From Thermoplasmatota archaeon (GTDB lineage Archaea > Thermoplasmatota > Thermoplasmata > UBA10834): a stretch of DNA of 64,000 nucleotides. The translations under genes were made by a program, and so were the position numbers. Location: contig JAHIRF010000008.1 of assembly GCA_018818785.1 (NCBI GenBank), positions 1 through 64,000 of the forward strand, in the 5' to 3' direction. Under the pieces are notes generated by a model. It was not told the origin of the DNA, ran no database searches, and was given only the letters and a program-made list of their open reading frames with translations. The first letter of the stretch is position 1, and each line of letters starts with the position of its first letter. Of the stretch, positions 48,421 to 57,078 are shown piece after piece.

Positions 48421-49377
48421 TTGAAGATACAGAAGCCGCCGAAACTGAAGAAGGATTCGACCGTGGCAGTCATATCGCCTTCTAGCAACCCGGACCACTT
48501 CGGAATACACATAGGAGTGGACCTGCTCAAGAAGATGGGACTGAAGGTTAAGCTTGGAGACACCACCAGGAAATTGCTCAGCGTTAGAACGCTGGCAGCG
48601 GATGACAAAGCCAGAGCGGATGATTTCAACTGGGCATTCGAGGACGATTCCATCGATGGAGTGCTCTGCGCAACCGGTGGCTACGGTTCGATGAGAATAC
48701 TGGACATGATCGATTTCGACATGATCAAGGACCATCCAAAGGTGTTCATGGGATTCAGCGACATCACTGCATACCATGCCGCACTGAACCAATTGTGCGG
48801 AATGGTCACATTCCATGGCCCTCTGGTCGATATATGGCCCGCTAAAGGAGAAGAGTTCATCAAGACCCAGTCAGAGGACCTGAAGACGGCTATCAGGGTA
48901 ATGATGGGGCAGGAGGAGCTCCAGGTTATCAAGAACCCGCCAAAGGGCATGATGATGATGACAATCGGGGAGGGCAAGGCCACTGGGAGACTGTGCGGTG
49001 GGAATCTGACGCTGGTGTGCGGCATCCTCGGGAGCAAGTACGAGCTCGATACCAAGGATAAGATCCTGCTCCTGGAAGAGGTCGGTGAGACCTATTATCA
49101 CATAGAGTACCACCTGACACAGCTTAGATTGTGCAAGAAGCTCGAGGACGCCAGGGCGATAATAGTGGGCGAGATCTCAGAAATGAGGAAGCCGGACGAA
49201 CCTTACCCCAGCGTTGAGGAGATAGTCAGGGAGCGGATCGGAGGGGTGAACAAGCCAGCCATATGGGGCCTCTGCTCAGGCCATGGCATGTACAACGCAC
49301 CCCTGCCGTTGAATGCCAAAATAGCCATCGACGCGACCGAAAGGGAGATTCGCGTCCTAGAATCCGTTGTGGATTGA
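48421..49377 (+). CDS. LD-carboxypeptidase, peptidase family S66
   Basis: The 318-residue protein has the S66 marks: VAVISPSSNPD near the start, the nucleophile Ser in MGFSDITAYHAAL (about residue 113), and the later Glu and His in LLLEEVGET and SGHGMYNAPLP. The family includes LdcA, which trims murein peptides, and MccF, which cleaves the microcin C7 acyl-phosphoramidate. An archaeon has no murein, so a detoxifying MccF-like or other peptide role is more likely. The start is TTG at 48421 with GAGGGGG upstream. It is divergent from polX. Confidence 0.88.
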   Translation: MKIQKPPKLKKDSTVAVISPSSNPDHFGIHIGVDLLKKMGLKVKLGDTTRKLLSVRTLAADDKARADDFNWAFEDDSIDGVLCATGGYGSMRILDMIDFDMIKDHPKVFMGFSDITAYHAALNQLCGMVTFHGPLVDIWPAKGEEFIKTQSEDLKTAIRVMMGQEELQVIKNPPKGMMMMTIGEGKATGRLCGGNLTLVCGILGSKYELDTKDKILLLEEVGETYYHIEYHLTQLRLCKKLEDARAIIVGEISEMRKPDEPYPSVEEIVRERIGGVNKPAIWGLCSGHGMYNAPLPLNAKIAIDATEREIRVLESVVD

Positions 49378-49475
49378 ACGAAACTCCAACTTATGTTTTC
49401 ATTTTTCATTCATACTGGCGTGACTTATGCATTCAGTTCTTATACCATAATCGATATACTCGTACCATTGATGAT

Positions 49476-50069
49476 ATGAATAACACTGTTTCAAGAGAAT
49501 TCATAAGGATACTGGCTAGGAAAGGCAGAATAGATATAATTCGAACATTAAGGGCCCATCACGATCATAGGTTCAGTATCAACGAACTCTCAAGGACTTC
49601 CGGAATCCCGACCATGACCGTGTGGAGAGCGGTCGATGAGCTGAAGGGGCTTGGATTAGTAAAGACAAGAAAAGTGGGGAATTGCACCTCGGTTAGGCTC
49701 ACAGACGATAGAGAGAAACTCCGACCGTTGAAGATCCTGCCAGACGCGGATCCCCATAAGGATGCTGCGAGGGCATATTCGATGATGATGAGCAAATACG
49801 ATTGGTTGGAGGAATGCAGACTGTTTGGAACAGTCGGAAGAGGAGAACATGGGCCCGGTGAGGAAGTCGATGTCGCCGTGATCTTCGATGATGCCAAAAT
49901 CACAGAACAGCAGGCGAAAGAAGCGTCTTCGAGCCTATCGGATGAGGTTAGGGAGAAGCTCAACATCATGGTGGTCCCGCTCTGCGTGGCTAAGAAGGAC
50001 ATGTCCAGAAAGGGTGGTCTCGCCGTCGAACTCAGGGACAAGGAGACCATCTGGAAAAGGCGACAATGA
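49476..50069 (+). CDS. HTH protein with nucleotidyltransferase-like fold
   Basis: The 197-residue protein has an N-terminal winged helix-turn-helix (RIDIIRTLRAHHDHRFSINELSRTSGIPTMTVWRAVDELKGLGLV, in part) followed by a domain like the minimal nucleotidyltransferases: RLFGTVGRGEHGPGEEVDVAVIFDD. The family norm is hGS then DhD; here the second catalytic residue of DhD is Ala (VDVAV), so the enzyme is probably inactive and may act as a nucleotide or ligand sensor for the HTH. The ATG at 49476 gives this N-terminus. The gene precedes the DUF835 membrane protein by 79 bases, possibly as its regulator. Confidence 0.8.
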   Translation: MNNTVSREFIRILARKGRIDIIRTLRAHHDHRFSINELSRTSGIPTMTVWRAVDELKGLGLVKTRKVGNCTSVRLTDDREKLRPLKILPDADPHKDAARAYSMMMSKYDWLEECRLFGTVGRGEHGPGEEVDVAVIFDDAKITEQQAKEASSSLSDEVREKLNIMVVPLCVAKKDMSRKGGLAVELRDKETIWKRRQ

Positions 50070-50148
50070 ATCCATCATAGGCCATCCTTGGAAAGAGATT
50101 CAAAATATACCGACAAACGCCATCTCACAATAGAACGGAGGAAGGGAA

Positions 50149-51420
50149 TTGAGATTCGCGCTCCCGAGGACGACTCGAGGATGGTTTCTCGTCGCAGCGG
50201 TGCTCGTGTTCGCAGCGTCCATGCCACTGCTCTGGGCAAATGATGAGCAGGCAGAATTCGTAGCCAATGTGGTCACCCCTGCGATCTCAGTCCTAGCTGC
50301 ATTTCTATCGTTCAGTCTCTACTGGACAAACCGGAAGACCCCGTTCAGACGAATCGGCGTATTCTTCGTAATCGCCTTTGCGCTCTTTGCGGCGGGATGG
50401 ATCGCATGGCCGATATATCATCAATTAATGGATGACGTGCCACCTGTAACTCTCGCCGACGCGTTCTGGTTGGCTGGGTATATAATCATTGCATCGGTCC
50501 TCGCAACGACGGTCCTAAAGACCTGGACACGAATCCCTAACTCAGTCCTGGCAGCAGAGCTAGCTTTCTGGGTCCCAATGAGTGTCATGCTCGAATTCAC
50601 TGTATACACCACTGCGAAATCAACGGATATCACTGTCATAGAGAAGGTGGTGTACAGCATGTACCCCATACTCGATTCGATCATGCTGACGCTGCTCATT
50701 GTCCTGGTTTGGCTCTACAAGCGAGGGCGCCTCGAGGACTATTGGTTGTCAATATCGGTGTCAATGCTGTTCTGGACGGTAGGGGACCTCCTGTACGCAT
50801 TCACGACCGCATCTGGAGAGTATTCGATCGGGTCTTTGCCCGATATCCTTTACCTCTGCTCCTACACGGTCCTAGCCATGGGATTCGCCATGATCATTCG
50901 ATCGAAACAGCGGTTCTCGTCGATCACACCTGAACCAGAGAGAACGTTGGATGATGCGAGGCCAATAACTCTTGAGGCCAAGAAGACATATATTGTCTGG
51001 GGCAGCGACGGGAAGAGAGCATATGAGATCATGATGGAAGCGCTCGATACTGGGCTCGAGGGACTGATCATCGCCAGGAAGCATCCCAACACGATTCGAG
51101 AGCAATATGGGCTAAAGAAGACGGCGATACTCTGGCTATCGACCACCGCGAACCAGAACGTCATAAACCCTGCGAACTTCGGGATATTGACGGATACAAT
51201 CATCAGGTTCATAGAGCGCGGTTCGAACACCATCGTGCTCCTCGATGGTTTCGAGAGCCTCGTGACATACAACGATTTCCGAAAGGCGCTATTGGTGATC
51301 GATCACCTTAAGGATGTCATCATACACAGAAAATCCAGACTCATACTCGTGCTCGACAGGATAACTCTGACAGATAAGGAGGCTGCCCTGGTCGAGAAGG
51401 GGACTACCGTGCTCACATGA
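50149..51420 (+). CDS. Multi-TM protein with C-terminal DUF835 domain
   Basis: The 423-residue protein has about seven or eight hydrophobic helices in the first 240 residues (from VAAVLVFAASMPLLWA to LPDILYLCSYTVLAMGFAMII), then a soluble DUF835 domain (about residues 285-423): KTYIVWGSDGKRAYEIMMEAL, ILWLST, NTIVLLDGFESLVTYNDF, SRLILVLDR. DUF835 is a RecA/KaiC-like domain of unknown function common in Thermoplasmata, often joined to sensory domains; here the membrane part may sense. The start is TTG at 50149, with GGAGGAAGG upstream. It lies 79 bases after the HTH protein. Confidence 0.88.
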   Translation: MRFALPRTTRGWFLVAAVLVFAASMPLLWANDEQAEFVANVVTPAISVLAAFLSFSLYWTNRKTPFRRIGVFFVIAFALFAAGWIAWPIYHQLMDDVPPVTLADAFWLAGYIIIASVLATTVLKTWTRIPNSVLAAELAFWVPMSVMLEFTVYTTAKSTDITVIEKVVYSMYPILDSIMLTLLIVLVWLYKRGRLEDYWLSISVSMLFWTVGDLLYAFTTASGEYSIGSLPDILYLCSYTVLAMGFAMIIRSKQRFSSITPEPERTLDDARPITLEAKKTYIVWGSDGKRAYEIMMEALDTGLEGLIIARKHPNTIREQYGLKKTAILWLSTTANQNVINPANFGILTDTIIRFIERGSNTIVLLDGFESLVTYNDFRKALLVIDHLKDVIIHRKSRLILVLDRITLTDKEAALVEKGTTVLT

Positions 51421-51425
51421 CGTCA

Positions 51426-52502
51426 TCATGGACGGATGCGGGAGAAGTAATCATACACCGTCCGGGCGATCCGGGCCTCGACGTCCAATGTCTTCTCGAA
51501 ATGACCTTCCTCTACCTTATTGAAGAACGTGCAGAGGATTACGTGCGATTTCGCGGATATGAATATGATACCGGCGTTTGTAAGTGAAGCTGCGGTCCAT
51601 CCAGATTTCAGTGCGACCGGGGTGTCCGGGGACAGCAGATAGGACATCGATGTCGGATCCTTCTGACGCATCAGGAGCTTGAGCATTGCCTGACAGGCCT
51701 GCGGTGAGACGACCTCGTTCTTCAAGATCTTCTCGAGTATTATGCCGATCTCCCGGGGCGTGCTAAGATTGTCAAAGACCTCGTCGTAGACCCTCTGGGT
51801 CTTGAATTTCTTCTCTGCTCTGACACCATATATGCTCGCGTATCGGTTCCTGAAGTCCTCGATGGATAGGCCGGCGGATTCGCGCTCGGTCTCGTTCAGA
51901 GTCTTCATCCTTTCGACATCGGACATGCCCGACCATGCCCTCGCAGCCTCTGGTATGGTTCGGTCCTTGAGCGGGCCATAGCCCATGGACATGAGGAAGC
52001 TCTCCCTGTAGGGGATGTAGATGGACGTCTTGGCTAGGCCGAGTTCGCGCATGAGCATGTTGACCCTCTGGATGCCGATACGTTTCCATAGCATCTCGGA
52101 AGCAGTATTATCCGTAGCGATGATCATCAACGAAAGAAGGTCTCCCACCGTCGGTTTCAGGCCTGGAGACAGGTATTGCATGACGCCTTCGCCGATGCAA
52201 TAATGCCGGGGCTCCAGCTCGATCCGTTCCTCAAGGGATATCGATCCTTCCTCAATCTGTCTGAAGGTTTCTACCATCACACCCAACTTGAAAACGCTGG
52301 CCAGAGGGAAAGTCTTGTCCGCATCAACGGCTATTTCCCGACCGGATTCGACGTGCTTAATGAACAGTCCAAGATGACCCTTGACATCCTTTGCCATCTT
52401 GAGCAGCTCGGACTTTAGCCGAGTGAGGTCCGAACTCTCCGCAATCGCCGGGGTCTTTGTGGCCTTCTTCTTCGCAGTCAAATCCAACACCATCAAGGGC
52501 AA
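51426..52502 (-). CDS. Class A beta-lactamase-like serine hydrolase
   Basis: The 358-residue protein has the SxxK nucleophile motif as SVFK (about residues 68-71), the second motif as TDN (in ATDNTAS, Thr replacing Ser of SDN), and the third, KSG (about residue 297, in VALKSGWT). The E166xxLN stretch that activates water in class A beta-lactamases is not evident, so it may be a peptide esterase or transferase rather than a lactamase. No signal peptide is present, so it acts in the cytoplasm. It starts at ATG 52502 (or 52493). It is convergent with the DUF835 gene, ending six bases away. Confidence 0.8.
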   Translation of the reverse strand: MPLMVLDLTAKKKATKTPAIAESSDLTRLKSELLKMAKDVKGHLGLFIKHVESGREIAVDADKTFPLASVFKLGVMVETFRQIEEGSISLEERIELEPRHYCIGEGVMQYLSPGLKPTVGDLLSLMIIATDNTASEMLWKRIGIQRVNMLMRELGLAKTSIYIPYRESFLMSMGYGPLKDRTIPEAARAWSGMSDVERMKTLNETERESAGLSIEDFRNRYASIYGVRAEKKFKTQRVYDEVFDNLSTPREIGIILEKILKNEVVSPQACQAMLKLLMRQKDPTSMSYLLSPDTPVALKSGWTAASLTNAGIIFISAKSHVILCTFFNKVEEGHFEKTLDVEARIARTVYDYFSRIRP

Positions 52503-52913
52503 TCAGGACTCTTGGAAGAGCTTCAATTAGCTCAGTTCCCAATGTCTCATGCTGGTGGAAAATCAAGGTGAACCTATTTTAGGACTTCGCTGGGACCCTT
52601 CAATCGGCACGTTCGAACTAGGCGCCACATACTGAATCGTGTAGCACATAGCGAGCCAGTCAACATTAATGAAAGGGGGGAACGGAGATCGAAAGTGGAC
52701 CGAGACCCGTTTCTTTGGGGGAATGGTTGGGGGGAGGAGAGTGGCAGAATCCGGGTCATTATGAAAACCGTGATTCGGTCCACTTCCAATCTCTTGAATC
52801 CTTATCAGCTATGTCCTTTCATATACCCTTTCCCCCAGGAATCATGAGTGATAACATCGATTGGAAACATCTGGCCATAGAGTTTTATGTCCAGCGACCG
52901 ATTGGGGGTTCTC
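52503..52913. other. Intergenic region, G-rich block and nested inverted repeat
   Basis: About 410 bases between divergent genes. It contains a G-rich run (GGGGGAATGGTTGGGGGGAGG, 52718-52738) and nested inverted repeats (see the repeat entry). Near 52883 a TATA-like TTTTATG lies about 28 bases before the HAD start. Other open frames read as chance. Confidence 0.5.
52695..52783. repeat. Nested inverted repeat
   Basis: GTGGACCGA (52695-52703) pairs with TCGGTCCAC (52775-52783), and inside it GACCCG (52704-52709) pairs with CGGGTC (about 52752-52757). The G-rich block lies in the loop. RNA from this region could form a long-stem hairpin, or the arms could be regulator sites. No known RNA family fits. 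Confidence 0.45.
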
Positions 52914-53645
52914 ATGAATAGAGGAGGATCCCTTCGACCCAGTCCGAGGGACGCCAGACCACCCAGAGCGGTGATATTCGACCTCGACGATACGCTCGTG
53001 CAGTCGGCGGTCGATTTCGGCAAGTTCCGTAAGTTGGTCATAGAGAGGATAGTTGATTTCGGGGAGGATCTTGATAATTACGACACCTCCGAGCTCATCG
53101 TTGCAATCATAGGCAGGTTCGAAGAGAATCAGAGGACTTCTGGGGTTCCGGAGAGTGTGATCAGGAGCAGACTCGCGGAACTGGATGTCATAATGGACCA
53201 GGTGGAGATGGAGAGAGCAGACCAGACGATTGCCATCAAAGGGGCGGTCGAGCTACTCACGATGCTCAAGATGAGGGGCGTCAGGATAGGCATCCTGACA
53301 AGGGGTTGCAGACAATATGCAGAAGATGTCCTTGAGAGGACAGGTCTCATCGAGATGGTCGATGAATTGGAATGCAGAAACTCGGAGACGAGGCCGAAAC
53401 CGAGCCCAGATGCATACCTGAGGCTGGTCCGCGCACTTGGTATCGAGAAGGATGAGACGGTATTCGTAGGAGATCATGTCATAGATGCCCAATGCGCTAA
53501 GAACGCAGGCGTGCCGTTCATCTCCGTTATGACGGGGGATGTGCCAGAGGATATATTGAGAGAGGCGGGAAGCATAGCGGTCTTTGAGGATGTTGGGCAC
53601 CTGATCCGCTGGTTCGATGAATTTATAAAGATTGAACCAAAATAG
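52914..53645 (+). CDS. HAD-superfamily hydrolase
   Basis: The 243-residue protein has the four HAD motifs: I, AVIFDLDDTLVQS; II, GILTRG; III, the Lys in ETRPKPSPDAY; and IV, VFVGDHVIDAQCAKNAGV. A cap of about 80 residues sits between I and II, as in phosphoglycolate-type HADs. It is a phosphatase of unknown substrate. The ATG at 52914 is chosen over 52887 because a TATA-like element lies about 28 bases before it (leaderless), while 52887 overlaps that element. Confidence 0.88.
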   Translation: MNRGGSLRPSPRDARPPRAVIFDLDDTLVQSAVDFGKFRKLVIERIVDFGEDLDNYDTSELIVAIIGRFEENQRTSGVPESVIRSRLAELDVIMDQVEMERADQTIAIKGAVELLTMLKMRGVRIGILTRGCRQYAEDVLERTGLIEMVDELECRNSETRPKPSPDAYLRLVRALGIEKDETVFVGDHVIDAQCAKNAGVPFISVMTGDVPEDILREAGSIAVFEDVGHLIRWFDEFIKIEPK

Positions 53646-53690
53646 TGCGAATAAACCATATCTGTGCAGGATTTGTCGTTAAAAAGTGGG

Positions 53691-54266
53691 CTATCTGTGA
53701 CCGACATTGAGGAGCCTGATTTCCCCTGTAGCAGCGTTGATCATAGGTTCCTCTGTGAGCTCTGCATCGACTCTGGGCACAAGCACTTCGAGATTCCGTT
53801 CAAGGAGTGCGAGTTCCCTCTCCGTCACCGTCCTGGGATCCATAGGCACGACTAGGATGCTCTCGTTCGTGACGACGAGATCCCTGAGCTGATGCATGAA
53901 CTGGAGCATGCGATCATAGGTATTGAGCGAGATCATGTACTCCAGACCATCGATCATGACCACGGATTTGGGTTGGTCCTCGATGAAAGATCGGACCTGG
54001 CTCATCAAGATACCTATCGCAGTCGGGTTCACCCGTCCATCCCCGACGAGGTTGGTAAGCCAGATGAGTTTGCAGCTATCCAATTCCTTCTCAGTGAGCA
54101 ACTTCTTGGGGAATTCGCGGGTCATTATCATACCATTGCAGCCCGACGACAGGGCATGCTCGAAAAGCTCATAGCTCAGCTTGGGCCGGCGTTCCTCCAC
54201 GAGGTAGACGTTGCCGAACAGTACATCGTTCGATAAACTGGTGCCTGAGCTAAGCATGGACACCAT
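53691..54266 (-). CDS. DUF835 protein, soluble
   Basis: This second DUF835 protein is soluble and is mostly the domain itself: NVYLVEERRPKLSYELFEHAL, LIWLTNLVGDG, KSVVMIDGLEYMISLN, and SILVVPMDPRTVTERELALLERNLEVLV. It has the same order of conserved strands as the membrane DUF835 protein at 50149. The ATG at 54266 (191 residues) is about 40 bases downstream of a clear TATA element; a longer frame reaches 54365 but starts before that element. Function is unknown. The Cys-repeat miniprotein gene is just upstream on the same strand. Confidence 0.85.
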   Translation of the reverse strand: MVSMLSSGTSLSNDVLFGNVYLVEERRPKLSYELFEHALSSGCNGMIMTREFPKKLLTEKELDSCKLIWLTNLVGDGRVNPTAIGILMSQVRSFIEDQPKSVVMIDGLEYMISLNTYDRMLQFMHQLRDLVVTNESILVVPMDPRTVTERELALLERNLEVLVPRVDAELTEEPMINAATGEIRLLNVGHR

Positions 54267-54303
54267 ACGAGCATCCCATCCATCGTAAGTATGCCTTGAC
54301 ACC

Positions 54304-54313
54304 TTATATAATA
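54304..54313 (-). promoter_or_regulatory. TATA element of the DUF835 gene
   Basis: The minus strand reads TATTATATAAGG, a strong archaeal TATA box about 40 bases upstream of the ATG at 54266. It lies between that gene and the upstream Cys-repeat gene, so the DUF835 gene has its own promoter. Confidence 0.6.
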
Positions 54314-54368
54314 CTGTTGATTTGGCTTCGCCAGTTCGAAAAAGATGCGGTCCCGGAAGCTGCATAAG

Positions 54369-54644
54369 TCACATCGCGTCGCAGAACACTCGCAGCCTGT
54401 CCTGAGACATCTCACCGTGAGGGCAACGCTCACATTCGATTATTGAAGCGGAAGCCTTCATGTCGAAGTAGCAAGGGACCATGAAGAACTTGGTGATCCC
54501 TGCGCATAGTACCCTAGACCCGTTGTCGACGACACTCCCGTGAGAACATCTGCTGCAATCGGGCGCACTGACCATGCGTGATTCCCCCAGATCGCACCGA
54601 GTCATGAAGATCTTATGCATCTTCGCGCTCATGATGAGTACCAT
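54369..54644 (-). CDS. Tandem Cys-motif miniprotein (two CxxCxHG repeats)
   Basis: The 91-residue product consists of two similar 40-residue units. Unit one has a single Cys (MTRC), then CSRCSHG and a final Cys (VLC). Unit two repeats this: VPC, then CERCPHG and VFC. Each unit thus has four Cys and a His in the same order, with a shared frame K-[IF]-F-M before and R-V-[LF]-C after. Such an arrangement suggests a zinc or Fe-S site per unit and gene duplication. I do not know the family. A TATA-like ATGATATC lies about 25 bases before the ATG at 54644. Confidence 0.65.
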   Translation of the reverse strand: MVLIMSAKMHKIFMTRCDLGESRMVSAPDCSRCSHGSVVDNGSRVLCAGITKFFMVPCYFDMKASASIIECERCPHGEMSQDRLRVFCDAM

Positions 54645-54767
54645 GTGCGAATGGACTATCGGCCAGATATCATTTGCTATTGATGGCGTCGGTGTTGCAG
54701 ACCCAGCCGTCTAATGAAGCACCACCCAAACCCCAGGTCAATATCATGGCAGTTAATCAGCGCACAA

Positions 54768-54780
54768 CTTTTTTATGAGA
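54768..54780 (+). promoter_or_regulatory. TATA element of the PAS-GAF kinase gene
   Basis: CTTTTTTATGAG lies about 70 bases upstream of the ATG at 54847. The leader that follows contains GGGGG about eight bases before the ATG (CTTGGGGGCATAG). Confidence 0.45.
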
Positions 54781-54846
54781 CTGAACTCCTGTAGGTTAGG
54801 AAGGGCCCATTCCGACTGAGATCGGGGAGTTCCCTTGGGGGCATAG

Positions 54847-56952
54847 ATGCTGACCAGCCAAGAGATTGATAAAAATATCCTCACTGAAAGCATTCTCGAT
54901 GGCATTTTCGTCAGCAGCAAGTCTGGAGAGATCCTCTACTCGAACCCCGCGTTCGCGACCATCACAGGCCACCCCAAGAGCAAGATCAGGTCCATGAACC
55001 TTGGCAAGGGCATCGTCGATAGAGAGCTGGAATGGAAGGCCCTTGTGTCATTGCTGGAGCAGGGAAGTCCCATACATGATTATGAAATCAAGTTCAGGAA
55101 AGCCGATGACACGGTCATCATAATCGCCCTCACAGCGTCGATGATCCACGATGATAACGGTGTCCAGATAGGGATCGCGGGGGTGGCGAGGGACATAAGC
55201 ACTCGGAAGGGCGTCGAACGCGACCTTCGCGACAAGGCGTTCAGATCGGACATACTGAACAGGATTGCGAAGTTGGCAGGGACCAACAACGACGTGAAGG
55301 CGGTCCTAGGCAGCATCGCAGATGAATTCAGGAAGCTCGTGGATTTCGATAGGGTCGCTCTTGGTGTCATGGAGGACAAGGACAGGCATGTGGAAGTCAT
55401 AGTGCCGGACCCTGGCAATCCAAAGAAGGCGAAGTCTCTGGGCAAGGTTCCATATGAAGGCAGTCTCGTGGAGAAGCTCAAGTTCGGGGGCAATGCGATC
55501 ATAGTCGAGAAGGACGTCGGCAGGAAGCTGTTCTCAGAGTTCAGCATAATGGAGACTGGCAAAGTCAGTTCGATGATGGCGGTACCCCTGACCTCACGAG
55601 GCAAGACATTGGGCACCTTATGCATGATGCATGCAAGGCAGGGGGAGTACGATTGGGAGAAGACCGAGGCGCTGCAGATGGTCGCAGACCTTCTGGGAGG
55701 CATGATCGACAGCACGGTCCTGTTCAACTCGACCGAGAAGCAGATGCGGCTTCAGGAAACCCTTATCAGATCCAGTGTCGAATTGCAGAAGGCGATCGGG
55801 ACTGAGCAGATCTACGCGGCGATAGCGTCTTTCATCAAGGATATCGTACCGTACAATGACCTCTCGTTCTACATAGTCGACTGGCAGAGGAGGATAGTCC
55901 TCCCGGTCTACGCGGTCGGCGAATATGAGGACGAGATATTGGCGTCACCCGGCGGGCTCGACGAAGGTATGGTTGGATACATCGCAAAATCGGGGAAGGC
56001 GGAGTTCGTGGACGATGTCGATTCCGACCCCAGGACTGCAGCCATACCCGGGATGCCTCTCGAACACGATGCCATGATGGCGATCCCATTGATGGGATCC
56101 AATGGTGTGATCGGAGTCCTGGAATTGTATCGCGATAGTGGAAAGGTGTTCACCCAGAGTGATCTCGAGGCGGGCCTCTTGTTCGCGCAACAGGCTTCCG
56201 TGGCACTGTCCAACGCCCAGCTGGTAGCCAAACTCCAGGAGGCGAATAAGGAGATCGAATTGCTCAACGACCTCATGTTCCATGATATCAACAACTACAA
56301 TTTCGCGACCATGAACTACATCGAGACGGCAGCAAAGAGCCAGGACCTGCCCAAAGAGCTGCACATCTACCTCGACAAGTCCCTTCATCTGATAAGGAAG
56401 AACGCCAAACTCATCGACAACGTCAAGAAGCTCACGAAGATTGGAATAATGAATCCAAATGATTTCGTTCCAGTCAACCTTAGCGATGTCATCCGCAAGA
56501 TCGTTTCTGGCATATCCAGCTCGAACCCTGACAAGACCGTCAGCGTCAAACTAAACATCCCTGAACATGCGTTCATCAAGGCCAACGCCCTAGTCGAAGA
56601 ACTCATCTTCAACATTCTCAGCAACGCGATCAAGTACGACAACCACGACGAGATCGAGATAGACATCGACATGACTAGGATCCTGGACGGTGATGCACCG
56701 TGCTGGAAGATATGCATCTCGGACAGCGGCCCCGGCATCCCCGATGAGAAGAAGGGCATGCTGTTCCAGAGATTCGTGCGGCTCAAGACGGACTCCAAGG
56801 TCGCAGGGACCGGACTTGGCCTCTCCATATGCAGGGCACTCACTGACAAGTTCCAGGGAAGGATCTGGGTAGAGGACAAGGTCATGGGGAAGAGTGAGCT
56901 TGGAACCCGATTCTGCCTATTGTTTCCAGCTGAGAGGCATCAGCCTAAGTGA
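54847..56952 (+). CDS. PAS-GAF-GAF sensor histidine kinase
   Basis: The 701-residue soluble kinase has a PAS domain (about residues 10-120, GIFVSSKSGEILYSNPAFATITGH), two GAF domains (about 125-290, with DFDRVALGVMED, and about 305-460, with GMVGYIAKSGKAEFVDDV), a short coiled linker, the H-box FHDINNYNFATM (about 477), and the ATPase with N-box (FNILSNAIKYDNHDE) and G-boxes (DSGPGIPDEKKG, then GTGLGLSI). The HDINN form is the archaeal kinase type. Ligands and output are unknown; no response regulator is adjacent. Confidence 0.94.
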   Translation: MLTSQEIDKNILTESILDGIFVSSKSGEILYSNPAFATITGHPKSKIRSMNLGKGIVDRELEWKALVSLLEQGSPIHDYEIKFRKADDTVIIIALTASMIHDDNGVQIGIAGVARDISTRKGVERDLRDKAFRSDILNRIAKLAGTNNDVKAVLGSIADEFRKLVDFDRVALGVMEDKDRHVEVIVPDPGNPKKAKSLGKVPYEGSLVEKLKFGGNAIIVEKDVGRKLFSEFSIMETGKVSSMMAVPLTSRGKTLGTLCMMHARQGEYDWEKTEALQMVADLLGGMIDSTVLFNSTEKQMRLQETLIRSSVELQKAIGTEQIYAAIASFIKDIVPYNDLSFYIVDWQRRIVLPVYAVGEYEDEILASPGGLDEGMVGYIAKSGKAEFVDDVDSDPRTAAIPGMPLEHDAMMAIPLMGSNGVIGVLELYRDSGKVFTQSDLEAGLLFAQQASVALSNAQLVAKLQEANKEIELLNDLMFHDINNYNFATMNYIETAAKSQDLPKELHIYLDKSLHLIRKNAKLIDNVKKLTKIGIMNPNDFVPVNLSDVIRKIVSGISSSNPDKTVSVKLNIPEHAFIKANALVEELIFNILSNAIKYDNHDEIEIDIDMTRILDGDAPCWKICISDSGPGIPDEKKGMLFQRFVRLKTDSKVAGTGLGLSICRALTDKFQGRIWVEDKVMGKSELGTRFCLLFPAERHQPK

Positions 56953-57078
56953 ATGGTTCAGCCTTATCCCGGACGGGCCAATGAACACCACATCATGGCA
57001 GGACCTATGAGCGGTCTCACTAGACTCGCATCGAAAAATGAAGAAGAATGAAGAGGTTTACCGGTTTTCTATGTCGGT

